DNA from: Palsa-601 sp963801185
GTDB taxonomy: Bacteria; Actinomycetota; Acidimicrobiia; Acidimicrobiales; Bog-793
NCBI GenBank assembly: GCA_963801185.1
Contig: CAWDDW010000003.1
Coordinates: 1,240,001 to 1,304,000 of the forward strand
Direction: 5' to 3'
Length of the DNA stretch: 64,000 nucleotides
A program made the translations under genes and the position numbers. Positions 43,460 through 51,454 of this stretch are shown piece by piece (position 1 is the stretch's first letter; each line of letters opens with the position of its first letter). The notes below the pieces were generated by a model. The model worked only from the letters and a program-made list of their open reading frames with translations. It had not been told where the DNA came from and made no database searches.

Positions 43460-45112
43460 TCAGCGGGACGCTTGTTCGGCAAGTCGCCTCGCTATCACCT
43501 TCAGGCAAAGGGTCTCATCGGCTCCCTCGAAGATCGAGAGGACCCGCGCGTCGACGAAGAGTCGGCTGACCGGGAATTCCTCGGCGTAGCCCATACCACC
43601 GTGGATCTGCATTGCCTCACGGGAGACCCACTCCGCCGCCCTGCAGACGTACGCCTTCACCATCGAAGCCTCCATCGAGCCCTCCCCCCGCGCCATCATC
43701 GATGCCACCTCGTAGGAGAACTGGCGGCTCGCCTGGATCATGGCGGCCATGCGGCCGATCTTCGCCCGTGTCAACTGGTACTCGATGATCGGCTGGCCGA
43801 ACACCTTCCGTGCCCTGGCGTAGGAGAGCGCCGACTCGTATGCCGCTTGCATGACGCCGAGGGCGCGAGCCGCTGTCTGCAACCGGCCGTTCTCGAAGCC
43901 GGCCATCTGGAGATAGAAGCCCTTTCCCTTCCCCTCTTCGCCCCCGATGAGGTTCTCGGAAGCGACCCACCAGTTGTCGAACGCGAGCTCGTAGGAGTGC
44001 ATGCCTCGGTAGCCGAGCGTGTCGATCGGTCTGCCCTCGAGCTTGCCCTGCCCGAGGCCGGCCGGCCTGCCCTCGGCGGAGTCGTCTTGTGTCAGCACGA
44101 AGCCATGCGAGTCGGTCTGCGGCTTGGGAACCACGAAGAGCGACAGCCCGCGGTGGCCCTTCGAGCGGTCGGGGTCGGTCGCGCGAGGAGCATGAGCACG
44201 TCTGCCCGGGCAGCGAAAGTGCACCACGTCTTCACACCGTTCACCAGGTAGCCGCCACCTTCTGCCGGCGTGGCCGAGACGGTCAGGTTGGCGACGTCCG
44301 ACCCGAAGTCGGGCTCCGTCACGGCGACCGCGACCATCAGCTCGGCGGTTGCGATGCGAGGCAGGAGTCGACGGCGCTGCTCTTCGGTGCCCCCGTTCAC
44401 GATGGCGCGAGTGAGGATCTCCGGGCGGGTGATGAGAGCCCCGCCGGCGCCGAGCGAAGCGCGGGAGAAGCTCCTCGGTCGCGACGACCATTCCGAGGTA
44501 GTCGTGCTCGCCACCGGAGGCGAAGCCGCCGTACTGCTCGGGCACCGAGAGCCCGAAGCCGCCCATGTCCGCCAGCCCTCGGATGATCTCCTCGGGGATG
44601 TCGGCGTTCTGGCGGTGGATGTGCTCCGCCCGGGGCGCGATCTGGTCGTCGGCGTAACGGCGGAACGTCTCGCGGACGAGCTCGAAGTCGGGGTCGAGGT
44701 GGAGTGGTCCCGGGGTCTCTGCGACCGAGGCGAGCGCCTCGGCCGAGCGGGCGACCGCCAGGAACTTCACTGCCTCGTGGTGCCAGCCGGGCTCGGTTCC
44801 CCACTCGCTCTCCCGTCCCGCCGTCCGGGCGACGAGGTCCGCCACTACGTCTGCCACGAAGACCGATGCCAATCGCGCCTCGATGTCGCCGCGGTCTCCA
44901 TAGCGCAGCGCAGCTCGCGCGGTCTCGACGCCCGCTGTCGCGTGTGCGAGGTCGTAGGCGAGCACTTGGTGCTCGTCCAGCCTCCGACCGCCCTCGCTCA
45001 GCGCCGCGAGATTCATCGCTGCTCTCGCCGCAAGATCAGAGGCGAGGTCGAGCGCCGCCTTGGCGGCCGCGAGATCGGCGAGGTCGGCAAGATCGAGGTC
45101 GGTGGCGGGCAT
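43460..45112 (-). CDS. mcd: (2S)-methylsuccinyl-CoA dehydrogenase-like acyl-CoA dehydrogenase (two frame breaks)
   Basis: Flavin acyl-CoA dehydrogenase of about 550 residues with an N-terminal helical extension (YGDRGDIEARLASVFVADVVADLVARTAGRE) characteristic of Mcd, which oxidises methylsuccinyl-CoA to mesaconyl-CoA. Core motifs: GLSVPEQYGGF, TEPDFGSDVANL, GGYLVNGVKTWCTFA, GRLQTAARALGVMQAAYESAL and MQIHGGMGYAEEFPVSRLF. The frame breaks near 44468 (GAAGC; dropping one A gives EELSRASLGAGGALITRPEI) and returns near 44185, where one base seems missing after GCGCG. The two compensate. ATG 45112 is seven bases after a TAGCCT box. Confidence 0.85.
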   Translation of the reverse strand: MPATDLDLADLADLAAAKAALDLASDLAARAAMNLAALSEGGRRLDEHQVLAYDLAHATAGVETARAALRYGDRGDIEARLASVFVADVVADLVARTAGRESEWGTEPGWHHEAVKFLAVARSAEALASVAETPGPLHLDPDFELVRETFRRYADDQIAPRAEHIHRQNADIPEEIIRGLADMGGFGLSVPEQYGGFASGGEHDYLGMVVATEELLPRFARRRRGSHHPPGDPHSRHRERGHRRAAPSTPASHRNRRADGRGRRDGARLRVGRRQPDRLGHAGRRWRLPGERCEDVVHFRCPGRRAHAPRATDPDRSKGHRGLSLFVVPKPQTDSHGFVLTQDDSAEGRPAGLGQGKLEGRPIDTLGYRGMHSYELAFDNWWVASENLIGGEEGKGKGFYLQMAGFENGRLQTAARALGVMQAAYESALSYARARKVFGQPIIEYQLTRAKIGRMAAMIQASRQFSYEVASMMARGEGSMEASMVKAYVCRAAEWVSREAMQIHGGMGYAEEFPVSRLFVDARVLSIFEGADETLCLKVIARRLAEQASR

Positions 45113-45119
45113 GCCCGCC

Positions 45120-45125
45120 AGGCTA
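45120..45125 (-). promoter_or_regulatory. Leaderless-type -10 box for mcd
   Basis: TAGCCT on the minus strand, seven bases before ATG 45112. Confidence 0.5.
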
Positions 45126-45165
45126 CCGAGGCGCCACTTCCGGGCGCCTATCGTCAGCCGGACAT

Positions 45166-45819
45166 TCACATAGCGTGGACTTGGCCGATGACCGTCACCA
45201 GTGGCGGGAGCACTACCGGATCGTCGCCCGGGTCGACCTCTGTCAGGGCCTCCAGGTACTCCGCTACTGGGCCCGGGCCGGCGCCGGCCGGCGCCTCTGC
45301 CCACGCATCGATCAGCTCGAGACCCACTTCGCGCGCGAGCGCCGGGAGCAGCGCGCCGACATCGGGGTGGCGAGCGCTCGGCATCGACAGGGCAACGCCG
45401 GCCACGCGGCCGGCGGAGGTGATCGGCTCCTGGGCGACGACGTATCCGCCGTCGGTGACGACGCTCACCATCCGGCGGAGCACACGGAGCGGATCTATCA
45501 CGTGCATCAGCAAGAAACGGCAATAGGCCAACTCCACTCGCTCCGGCAACAGGAGGTCCTCGGCCGCCTGGGTCAGAGCGATCACTTGGGCGCCTCTGGC
45601 CGCAGCAGCGGCTCGGGCCGTCTCGTCGCGGGCGAGCGGGTCCGAGTCGATGGCGTAGACGCGGCCCTCGCGCCCGGCGAGCTCGGCCAGCGCGACCGAG
45701 ACGTCACCGCCTCCCGCGCCGACGTCCGCGCATCGCCATCCCTCCGCCAGCTCGAGCCGCGCGAGCGCAGTAGCGAGTGGTCGTCGGTAGACGTCGTTGC
45801 GGAGGCCGAGCTCGGTCAT
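45166..45819 (-). CDS. Class I SAM-dependent methyltransferase
   Basis: A 217-residue methyltransferase. Motif I is CADVGAGGGDVSVALAEL (the SAM-binding GxGxG), with the acidic end of strand 2 in VYAIDSDPLA and motif post-II at VELAYCRFLLMHVIDP. The start ATG 45819 lies seven bases after TACGGT; the longer frame to 46851 overlaps two opposite-strand genes and is rejected. Resembles UbiE/MerR-type small-molecule methyltransferases; substrate unknown. Divergent from the DUF6941-like gene, with both -10 boxes in a 63-base gap. Confidence 0.88.
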   Translation of the reverse strand: MTELGLRNDVYRRPLATALARLELAEGWRCADVGAGGGDVSVALAELAGREGRVYAIDSDPLARDETARAAAAARGAQVIALTQAAEDLLLPERVELAYCRFLLMHVIDPLRVLRRMVSVVTDGGYVVAQEPITSAGRVAGVALSMPSARHPDVGALLPALAREVGLELIDAWAEAPAGAGPGPVAEYLEALTEVDPGDDPVVLPPLVTVIGQVHAM

Positions 45820-45826
45820 CCGCCAA

Positions 45827-45832
45827 ACCGTA
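45827..45832 (-). promoter_or_regulatory. Leaderless-type -10 box for methyltransferase
   Basis: TACGGT on the minus strand, seven bases before ATG 45819. Confidence 0.5.
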
Positions 45833-45869
45833 GTGGCGCGCGGCTGGTTTGCCGCCACCGTTGCCGGGA

Positions 45870-45875
45870 TAAGTT
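45870..45875 (+). promoter_or_regulatory. Leaderless-type -10 box for DUF6941-like gene
   Basis: TAAGTT, seven bases before GTG 45883; this decides the start within a cluster of ATG/GTG codons. Confidence 0.5.
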
Positions 45876-45882
45876 GTCCGAT

Positions 45883-46323
45883 GTGAGAGTGACCATGCTC
45901 CTTTGCGACTCGGCCCAGGTCGCAGACGGCAAGTTGTACATCCTGGGCGGCGGCTGGAGCTTGATCGGGCCAGACCCTATGCCTTCGGCGGTCGCCCTCA
46001 AGATCGACGTCGACTGGAACGAAGCCGGATCGGTGCACCACTGGGAGCTCTATCTCGTCGACGAGGACGGCCAGCCTGTGCTCGTCGACACCCAAGATGG
46101 GCCGAAGCCCATGGAGGTGCGCGGGGACTTCGAGGTGCGCCGTCCCGACACCGTGCCGGAGGGCAGCCCGATAGACGTGGCTCTGGCCGTGAACTTCGGC
46201 CCCCTGCCTCTCCCGACCGGCACCCGTTTCACATGGCGTCTGACCATCGACGGTGACTCCGCTCCGGACTGGCTTCTCTCCTTTTCTACAAGGCCCGCGC
46301 GCCAGCCGCTCGAAGAGGGCTGA
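45883..46323 (+). CDS. Conserved hypothetical protein (DUF6941-like)
   Basis: A 146-residue protein starting VRVTMLLCDSAQVADGKLYILGGGWSLIGP, a sequence I associate with the DUF6941 family of mostly actinobacterial beta-sandwich proteins. The middle (AVALKIDVDWNEAGSVHHWELYLVDEDGQPV) and end (RFTWRLTIDGDSAPDWLLSFSTR) alternate hydrophobic and polar residues as expected for beta strands. No signal peptide or membrane helix; probably cytosolic. Function unknown. It is followed 45 bases later by the MaoC gene on the same strand. Confidence 0.8.
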   Translation: MRVTMLLCDSAQVADGKLYILGGGWSLIGPDPMPSAVALKIDVDWNEAGSVHHWELYLVDEDGQPVLVDTQDGPKPMEVRGDFEVRRPDTVPEGSPIDVALAVNFGPLPLPTGTRFTWRLTIDGDSAPDWLLSFSTRPARQPLEEG

Positions 46324-46368
46324 GCCGCGGGTGGACGGGCGAGCGCCAGCCGGAGTACACCGAACGCC

Positions 46369-46878
46369 ATGACCACGTACGAGCGCCCGTTCGGACGCGC
46401 ACTCGAGGACTTCGTCGCGGGCGACGTCTACCGGCACTGGCCGGGCAAGACCATCACGGAGTACGACGACCACCTCTTCTGCATGATCACGATGAACCAC
46501 CATCCGCTCCACACGGACGCGTGGTACGCCGAGAACGACACGGTGCAAGGGCGCAACGTCGTCGTCGGCAATCTCGTGTACTCCCTCGTGCTGGGGATGA
46601 GCGTGCCGGACGTCTCGGGTTCGTGCATCGCGAACCTCGAAGTGGAGTCCCTCCAGCACAAGAAGCCGACCTTTCACGGGGACACGATCTACGCCGAGAC
46701 GAAGGTGCTCGACGTGACCGAGTCGCGCTCGAAGCCGGATCGCGGCATCGTCACCGTGGAGACGAAGGGCTACAACCAGCTCGGTGACGAGGTCTGCTAC
46801 TTCCGGCGCAAGCTTCTCGTATGGAAGCGCGAGGCCATGCCGCAACGGCACCGCCCGTACGAGTCCTCCTGGGACTGA
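46369..46878 (+). CDS. MaoC family dehydratase (mesaconyl-CoA hydratase-like)
   Basis: A 169-residue hot-dog-fold hydratase. FEDFVAGDVYRHWPGKTITEYDDHLFCMITMNHHPLHTDAWYAE contains the MaoC catalytic Asp/His region, followed by VVVGNLVYSLVLGMSVPD and GDTIYAETKVLDVTESRSKPDRGIVTVETKGYNQ. Homologues near Mcd and malyl-CoA lyase genes hydrate mesaconyl-CoA to methylmalyl-CoA, which would join the two neighbouring enzymes. It has a single hot-dog unit, whereas some Mch proteins are double. ATG 46369 follows TACACC by seven bases. Confidence 0.87.
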   Translation: MTTYERPFGRALEDFVAGDVYRHWPGKTITEYDDHLFCMITMNHHPLHTDAWYAENDTVQGRNVVVGNLVYSLVLGMSVPDVSGSCIANLEVESLQHKKPTFHGDTIYAETKVLDVTESRSKPDRGIVTVETKGYNQLGDEVCYFRRKLLVWKREAMPQRHRPYESSWD

Positions 46879-47019
46879 CCCGAGCGGAGATCAGAGCCAC
46901 CAGTTGTGTGATCACCGATCGGTTATTACGCTGCCCGGCGAGGGGGAGCCCGAGGCTGCGGTCACGGGTTGTCGGTGCAGGGGAGCTGGGCGACTCTCGT
47001 TCGGAGGTCGTTCGGGTCA

Positions 47020-47042
47020 GGCCACGGTGTGCACCCGTGGCC
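47020..47042. terminator. Perfect GC hairpin between convergent genes
   Basis: GGCCACGG (47020-47027) and CCGTGGCC (47035-47042) form an 8-bp stem with a 7-base loop, between the MaoC stop and the DUF4097 stop. No U-run follows on either strand. Confidence 0.45.
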
Positions 47043-47069
47043 GGCCCTGCCCGCTCCATCCCGAGGAGA

Positions 47070-47855
47070 TCAAGCCGACGCCGCCTCGATCCGGACGTCG
47101 CCGCTCATCGATTGGCATGTGATCTGCAGCTTGGCCTCTGCTGCCGAGGTCTCCTCGAAAGGCAGGGTGCAGCTCATGTCACCGGACATGCTCGCGATGT
47201 CGAGGTAAGCACTGATGCCCGGGGCGACGCCTATCGTGATGTCTCCTGAAGCGTTACGGACGACGATCTCACCTTCGTGAGCACGACCGAGGTGAAGATC
47301 CCCAGAGGCCGTGTGCACCCTCAGCGAAGTCGCAGCGTCGCCGATCTCGACGTCGCCGCTCGCAAGCGAGATGTCGACTGGGCCGCCCACCCTTCCGATC
47401 GTCACGTCGGAGCTGGCGCCTTTCACTTTGAGCCTGCTCGCGACCGAGCGGCACTGGAGGTCCCCGCTCGCCGTGGCGACCACGAGCTCGCCCTCGACAT
47501 CTTCGAGCGTGATGTCTCCGCTGGCGACGGTCGCCGTGAGATCGCCGACCTTGCCCGAGCATCGCACGTCTGCCGACGCAGTCTTCACGACGAGAGCCGA
47601 ACCTTCCGGGAGCACGATCGTGCAGAGAATCTCCGCGTTCTTGAACGTCCGCGACGGTACGTGGACGTGGAGCCTCCCGTTGTCGAAACTGACCTTGGAC
47701 GCCTCGACGAGCTCCATCGCCCGGCGCGAGGTCGGGTGCCGTGGCTCGAGCGACACCTCGATCCCGTCCCGAGACACCGGCTGAACGTCGACAAGCCCAG
47801 AAGGCACCTCGACGTTGGCCTCGATCGGACCGGCTGATGCGAATGACCACTCCAT
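47070..47855 (-). CDS. DUF4097 family beta-helix protein
   Basis: A 261-residue DUF4097 (adhesin-like) protein. After an N-terminal beta domain, residues about 90-245 contain repeats of TASADV, VASGDITLEDV, TASGDLQCRS, GASSDVTIGRV, LASGDVEIGD, TASGDLHLGR, NASGDITIGV and SMSGDM, each one turn of a right-handed beta helix. No signal peptide or membrane helix is seen, so it may be cytosolic. Function unknown. It sits 72 bases downstream of a ribbon-helix-helix regulator gene on the same strand and is likely in its regulon. Confidence 0.85.
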   Translation of the reverse strand: MEWSFASAGPIEANVEVPSGLVDVQPVSRDGIEVSLEPRHPTSRRAMELVEASKVSFDNGRLHVHVPSRTFKNAEILCTIVLPEGSALVVKTASADVRCSGKVGDLTATVASGDITLEDVEGELVVATASGDLQCRSVASRLKVKGASSDVTIGRVGGPVDISLASGDVEIGDAATSLRVHTASGDLHLGRAHEGEIVVRNASGDITIGVAPGISAYLDIASMSGDMSCTLPFEETSAAEAKLQITCQSMSGDVRIEAASA

Positions 47856-47870
47856 CTCAACTCTCCTCTC

Positions 47871-47905
47871 GTATCTCGTGAATCTCGTACTCCGCGTATC
47901 TCGTG
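47871..47905. repeat. Short direct repeats upstream of DUF4097 gene
   Basis: GTATCTCGTG occurs at 47871-47880 and 47896-47905 (25-base period), with a related AATCTCGTAC between them at 47881-47890. They lie in the gap between the regulator and DUF4097 genes. Confidence 0.6.
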
Positions 47906-47927
47906 TTCGGCACCCACAAGGCGACGG

Positions 47928-48422
47928 TCACCCTCGGACGACACCCGTCATTCGCCGTGGCATCCGGCGCCCCGGCTGAGAAGTCGTCGGCATCTCGAGC
48001 GCACGGGCGAGAGCCGACACGATCCAAGAGTTGATCGATGCACCAGCCCGTGACGCGACGTTCTCGATCTGGTTCTTCAAGCCCTCGGGCAGTCTGAGGG
48101 TCAGCCGCGCGAGCTCATCGTCGGCGTAGCCGGCCATCCGGTCCTCGCCGGTGCCTTCCGGCCCGCCAGAACCGTGAGGCCCGGCGAGGACGAGGGAGAG
48201 GACGGGATCGCGGCCCTCGAGGCGGATAGAGACTTCGCTGCCCGGGTATGACTCCGCAATCTCGCGCGCAGCCTCTTGGAGTGCGTCGAGCAGGCGGACC
48301 CGAATCGCGGTCTCCACACTCGAGACGAGCAGTTCGGCTATCCGGCGGGTCTCGTCACCTCCGACGGCCCCCGCGCGCCGCAGGTCTTCACTGATGCCCT
48401 CGACTGTGGATGACAGCTGCAT
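47928..48422 (-). CDS. Ribbon-helix-helix (Arc/HicB-like) regulator
   Basis: A 164-residue protein. The N-terminal ~90 residues are helical and acidic; residues about 103-145 form a ribbon-helix-helix domain, ELARLTLRLPEGLKNQIENVASRAGASINSWIVSALARALE, followed by a basic tail (RRMPRRMTGVVRG). RHH proteins bind palindromic DNA as dimers or higher oligomers. A perfect palindrome overlaps its own start codon and a weaker copy lies 33 bp away, strongly suggesting autoregulation. DUF4097 is the likely cotranscribed partner. Confidence 0.8.
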   Translation of the reverse strand: MQLSSTVEGISEDLRRAGAVGGDETRRIAELLVSSVETAIRVRLLDALQEAAREIAESYPGSEVSIRLEGRDPVLSLVLAGPHGSGGPEGTGEDRMAGYADDELARLTLRLPEGLKNQIENVASRAGASINSWIVSALARALEMPTTSQPGRRMPRRMTGVVRG

Positions 48423-48441
48423 GATGTCACTATGACATCAT
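48421..48441. promoter_or_regulatory. Palindromic operator overlapping the RHH start codon
   Basis: ATGATGTCA and TGACATCAT flank CTA: 9-bp perfect arms. The minus-strand ATG at 48422 lies within it, so bound repressor would block initiation. Confidence 0.65.
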
Positions 48442-48456
48442 TAGCGACAGTAGTCA

Positions 48457-48473
48457 AGGTCACTGTGACATCT
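48457..48473. promoter_or_regulatory. Second, imperfect copy of the RHH operator
   Basis: AGGTCA, CTG, TGACATCT: right arm TGACATC identical to the first site; centre 33 bp (about three helical turns) from the first centre. Confidence 0.5.
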
Positions 48474-48486
48474 TCGGCGTCACCAG

Positions 48487-49389
48487 CTACGCGGGCGTGA
48501 GCCACTCCAGAATCCGCCGGTTCACGAGCTCCGGTGCCTCGAGATGAAGGAAGTGGCCGAGGCCTTCGAAGCTCGCGACCTCCGATCCCGGACCGAGGAG
48601 GCTCATGAGCGTCGCCTCGATGTCGCCACGCTCGAGGACGTCCCAGCCGAGGCAGCCGTCCGCGCGGCCGTGCAGGTAGAGGGTCGGCTGGGGCACGGTC
48701 GCGAGGGCGGCGGCAGCCTGGCCCGCGAGCTCGGGAGGCGTGGACGCGAAGTCGAACATGGCCCTGTAGTACCCGATGGCGGCGCTCAAGTTCTCGGGCG
48801 CCGCCAGCGCCTCGCGCACCCTCGCCATGTCCTCGCTCGCGTCGTACGAAGGAGACCAGTCCTCCCACAACCTTCCGAGAAACGCCATCTCGTTCGCCGA
48901 CACGACCGCCTCCGCGAACGGCGTCTGGAAGAAGAACATGTAGAACGAGCGCTTCAGCTGGTCGTAACCGAGGAGCCCTTGAACGAAGGCACCTGCTGGG
49001 GGTACCGCCAGACCGATCACTTTCGCGAACCGGTCCGGGCTGAAAGCGCCGGCGCCGTAGGCCATCGGCGAGCCCCAGTCATGGCCGATGATTACGGCGT
49101 CAGGACCACCGCCGAAGAGATCGTGGAGCTCGACGGCGTCGTTGACGAGGGCGGCCACGGAGTAGCGCCCGTCCGGCGAGAGCGACGAGGGGGCGTAGCC
49201 GCGGAGGTATGGAGCGACACCGTGAAAGCCGGCCTCGGCCAGTTCGGGCAGTAAGTGCCGCCAGGTCCAGGCGGTGTCAGGGAAGCCGTGGCAGCACAGC
49301 ACGAGAGGTCCATCGGTGGGCCCGGCCTCGAGCACCCCGAACGACATATTGCCTACATCGAGAGTCCGCTCCGTTATGGGGTTCGTCAT
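48487..49389 (-). CDS. Alpha/beta hydrolase (epoxide hydrolase-like)
   Basis: A 300-residue alpha/beta hydrolase with LCCHGFPDTAWTWRHLLPELAEAG (HGFP oxyanion strand), PYLRGYAPS, and the nucleophile elbow GHDWGS with Asp, which is typical of epoxide hydrolases and haloalkane dehalogenases; GLGHFLHLEAPE carries the catalytic His. A helical cap (about 150-215) is present. ATG 49389 begins the conserved part; GTG 49404 is an alternative. Convergent neighbours are absent; it is divergent from the MBL gene at 49478. Confidence 0.9.
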   Translation of the reverse strand: MTNPITERTLDVGNMSFGVLEAGPTDGPLVLCCHGFPDTAWTWRHLLPELAEAGFHGVAPYLRGYAPSSLSPDGRYSVAALVNDAVELHDLFGGGPDAVIIGHDWGSPMAYGAGAFSPDRFAKVIGLAVPPAGAFVQGLLGYDQLKRSFYMFFFQTPFAEAVVSANEMAFLGRLWEDWSPSYDASEDMARVREALAAPENLSAAIGYYRAMFDFASTPPELAGQAAAALATVPQPTLYLHGRADGCLGWDVLERGDIEATLMSLLGPGSEVASFEGLGHFLHLEAPELVNRRILEWLTPA

Positions 49390-49477
49390 GCCACTATCCT
49401 GCACCTCACCGCAGTTGCGAGGCAGCTCTTAGCAAAGCTTCCCGCGCTGGGCTCGCGAGAGGCGAGAGGGGGAGTTT

Positions 49478-50416
49478 GTGGCCACGTTGACGTTCCACGG
49501 CGTCCGGGGCTCATGCCCGTGTTCGGACCCGAGGATGCGCCGTTACGGAGGCGCCACCGCGTGCGTCTCGATCCAGCCGGAGGCCGACGTGGCTCCGATA
49601 GTGCTCGACTTCGGGACGGGGAGCAGGTTGCTCGGCGAGGAGCTGGTCGCGCGTTTCTTTCCGGGAGAGGGGCTCTCGGAAGGTGCCCCAGCGGCGACCT
49701 CGGGCGGTGCGGGCGACGAGCCCGACGAGTTGCCCGGTGAGGAGCGACTCTGGCTGTCGGCATTCGTGACCCACATGCACTTCGATCACGTTCAGGGTCT
49801 TCCCTTTTTCGGCCCGGCTCTGCGCCGGGGCACGCGCCTCGACATCTACGGTCCGGATCAGGACGGCGGCTCCCTCGAGGAAGCGTTCTCGGCCTTCGTC
49901 CAACCGCCGTACTTCCCTGTCTGCCTCGAGGAGCTGCCCGCGGACGTCCACTGGCACGAGATCTCCGACGGTGAAGCAGTCGAGATCGGTGAGGTGCTGA
50001 TCCGGGCGCGCGAAGTACCCCACGTGGGCCGGACACTCGCGTACCGTGTCGAGTGCGACGGGCGTAGCGTCGCCTACCTCGGCGATCATCAGGCCCCGAG
50101 GAACGTAGAAGGGTCGGGCGGCCACGTCTCGGAGGCGGCGATCGAGCTGGCCTGCGAGGCGGACGTGCTCATTCACGATGCGCAGTACACCTCGGAGGAG
50201 TTTGCGGTGAAGGGCCACTGGGGACACAGCACGGTTGCCTACGCGGTGGAGGTGGCGCGAGCCGCTCGCGTGAGGAAGCTGGCGTTGTTCCATCACGATC
50301 CGACGCATGACGACGATCTACTCGATCGGCTCGGCTGGGAGGCCTCAAGGCTGGCGGGCGACGGGCTCGAAGTCCTCGTCGCGGCCGAAGGGATGACCGT
50401 CAAGCTGTCCGATTGA
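49478..50416 (+). CDS. MBL-fold metallo-hydrolase
   Basis: A 312-residue metallo-beta-lactamase-fold protein, of the PhnP/RNase Z-like branch. It opens FHGVRGSCPCSDP, with the metal motif THMHFDHVQGLPFF (HxHxDH), EVPHVGRTLAYRVE, YLGDHQAP and DVLIHDAQYTSEEF, and a final LALFHHDPTHDDDLLD. Proteins with this arrangement hydrolyse phosphodiesters or cyclic nucleotides; the substrate here is unknown. A Ser/Gly/Pro insert (residues ~70-85) precedes the metal motif. GTG 49478 follows GAGGGGGAG. Confidence 0.9.
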   Translation: MATLTFHGVRGSCPCSDPRMRRYGGATACVSIQPEADVAPIVLDFGTGSRLLGEELVARFFPGEGLSEGAPAATSGGAGDEPDELPGEERLWLSAFVTHMHFDHVQGLPFFGPALRRGTRLDIYGPDQDGGSLEEAFSAFVQPPYFPVCLEELPADVHWHEISDGEAVEIGEVLIRAREVPHVGRTLAYRVECDGRSVAYLGDHQAPRNVEGSGGHVSEAAIELACEADVLIHDAQYTSEEFAVKGHWGHSTVAYAVEVARAARVRKLALFHHDPTHDDDLLDRLGWEASRLAGDGLEVLVAAEGMTVKLSD

Positions 50417-50492
50417 GGCCTGTAAGCCGATTGAATAGTCACGTGGTTGTCGCTGTCGGCTGGAATGTCCCGCATCGTCCGGAGATCGTGGC

Positions 50493-51443
50493 GTGATCAC
50501 ACTCGTCGTAGCCGGGCTGGCCGTCCTCATCGTGATCGTCTTCGTGTGGTCGAGGATCGCTCGCGGCCGCGCCGACAGCCGGTCGATGGAGCACTACGAG
50601 CATGGACTGCGTGTGCTCGGCGACGTCGCCAAGCGCAGCGATGCGGCCGCGCGGATCAAGCCCGTGTCGTCCGCGCAGGCCGAGCACGGCCACGTCCGGA
50701 CCGAGCGGCCCGCGGAGCCGGCCCCGGCGACCGAGGCGCCGCGACCCGAGGTGGACCGGCCGAAGATCCGCGAGATGCCCAGCCGTTTCGAGGACGACAG
50801 CGACGCGTTCGAGCGGTTCCTCGAGGAGGCAGAGAAGGAGACAGTCGTCCCGAACGCGACCGCGAGTCCCGCCCGGGCGATCGGACCACCACCCAGCGCT
50901 CTGCGAGCACGGGTCCCGCGGGCTCGCTCGACGGTCGCCTGGGGACGGATCGCCTCGATCGCGGCGGCCGTGCTGGTCGCTGCAGCCCTTGTGGTCGCCG
51001 GCGTTGATCTCGCCTCGGGCGGGCCCCCCCGGCACGCCGGGGTGGGCCAGAAGAAGCATCATCAGCACCACCACGCTTCGACGCAGCACCCGACGACCTC
51101 TTCGACGCCTTCCACAACCACACCGAGCGTTTTCATACCGGTCTCCACATCCCCGGCCGACGTTGCGTTCACCGCGCCGAGCGGGCCGTACACGGTCAGC
51201 CTCGATATAGCCGGCGGTGTCTGCTGGATCGGCATCCAGCAGGTCTCCGGCGGGCCGTACGTGTGGGAGCAGACGCTCTACAGCGGGCAGACGGAGAACT
51301 ACAAGGCGACCGGCACGCTCGTGATCCGGGTCGGCGCCCCGCGGTACCTCTCGATGAAGGTAAACGGGCTGCCGGCCCGTTTACCTGCCTACGTCCAGCC
51401 GTACGACGTCACGTTCGACAAGGCCACGACCTCCACCACGTGA
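50493..51443 (+). CDS. Membrane protein with C-terminal DUF4115/RodZ-like domain
   Basis: A 316-residue protein. N-terminal hydrophobic helix (residues 1-23), a hydrophilic middle (24-145), a second helix (about 150-170, IASIAAAVLVAAALVVAGVDL), a His-rich/Thr-rich linker (HHQHHH, SSTPSTTTPS) and a C-terminal beta domain (VAFTAPSGPYTVSLDIAGGVCWIGIQQ, LSMKVNGLPARLP) like the extracellular domain of RodZ. RodZ organises the MreB cytoskeleton, but its N-terminal HTH is absent here. Role unknown. GTG 50493 follows GGAG. Confidence 0.75.
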   Translation: MITLVVAGLAVLIVIVFVWSRIARGRADSRSMEHYEHGLRVLGDVAKRSDAAARIKPVSSAQAEHGHVRTERPAEPAPATEAPRPEVDRPKIREMPSRFEDDSDAFERFLEEAEKETVVPNATASPARAIGPPPSALRARVPRARSTVAWGRIASIAAAVLVAAALVVAGVDLASGGPPRHAGVGQKKHHQHHHASTQHPTTSSTPSTTTPSVFIPVSTSPADVAFTAPSGPYTVSLDIAGGVCWIGIQQVSGGPYVWEQTLYSGQTENYKATGTLVIRVGAPRYLSMKVNGLPARLPAYVQPYDVTFDKATTSTT

Positions 51444-51454
51444 GCCACGGTCGA

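Noticed and set aside
45166..46851. A 561-residue frame ending in the methyltransferase
   Set aside because: Its first 344 residues are antisense to the DUF6941-like and MaoC genes; the TACGGT box places the start at 45819.
51050..51085. His-rich HHQHHH segment as a metal-binding site
   Set aside because: It is within a low-complexity Thr/Ser/His linker; no other metal-binding context is seen.
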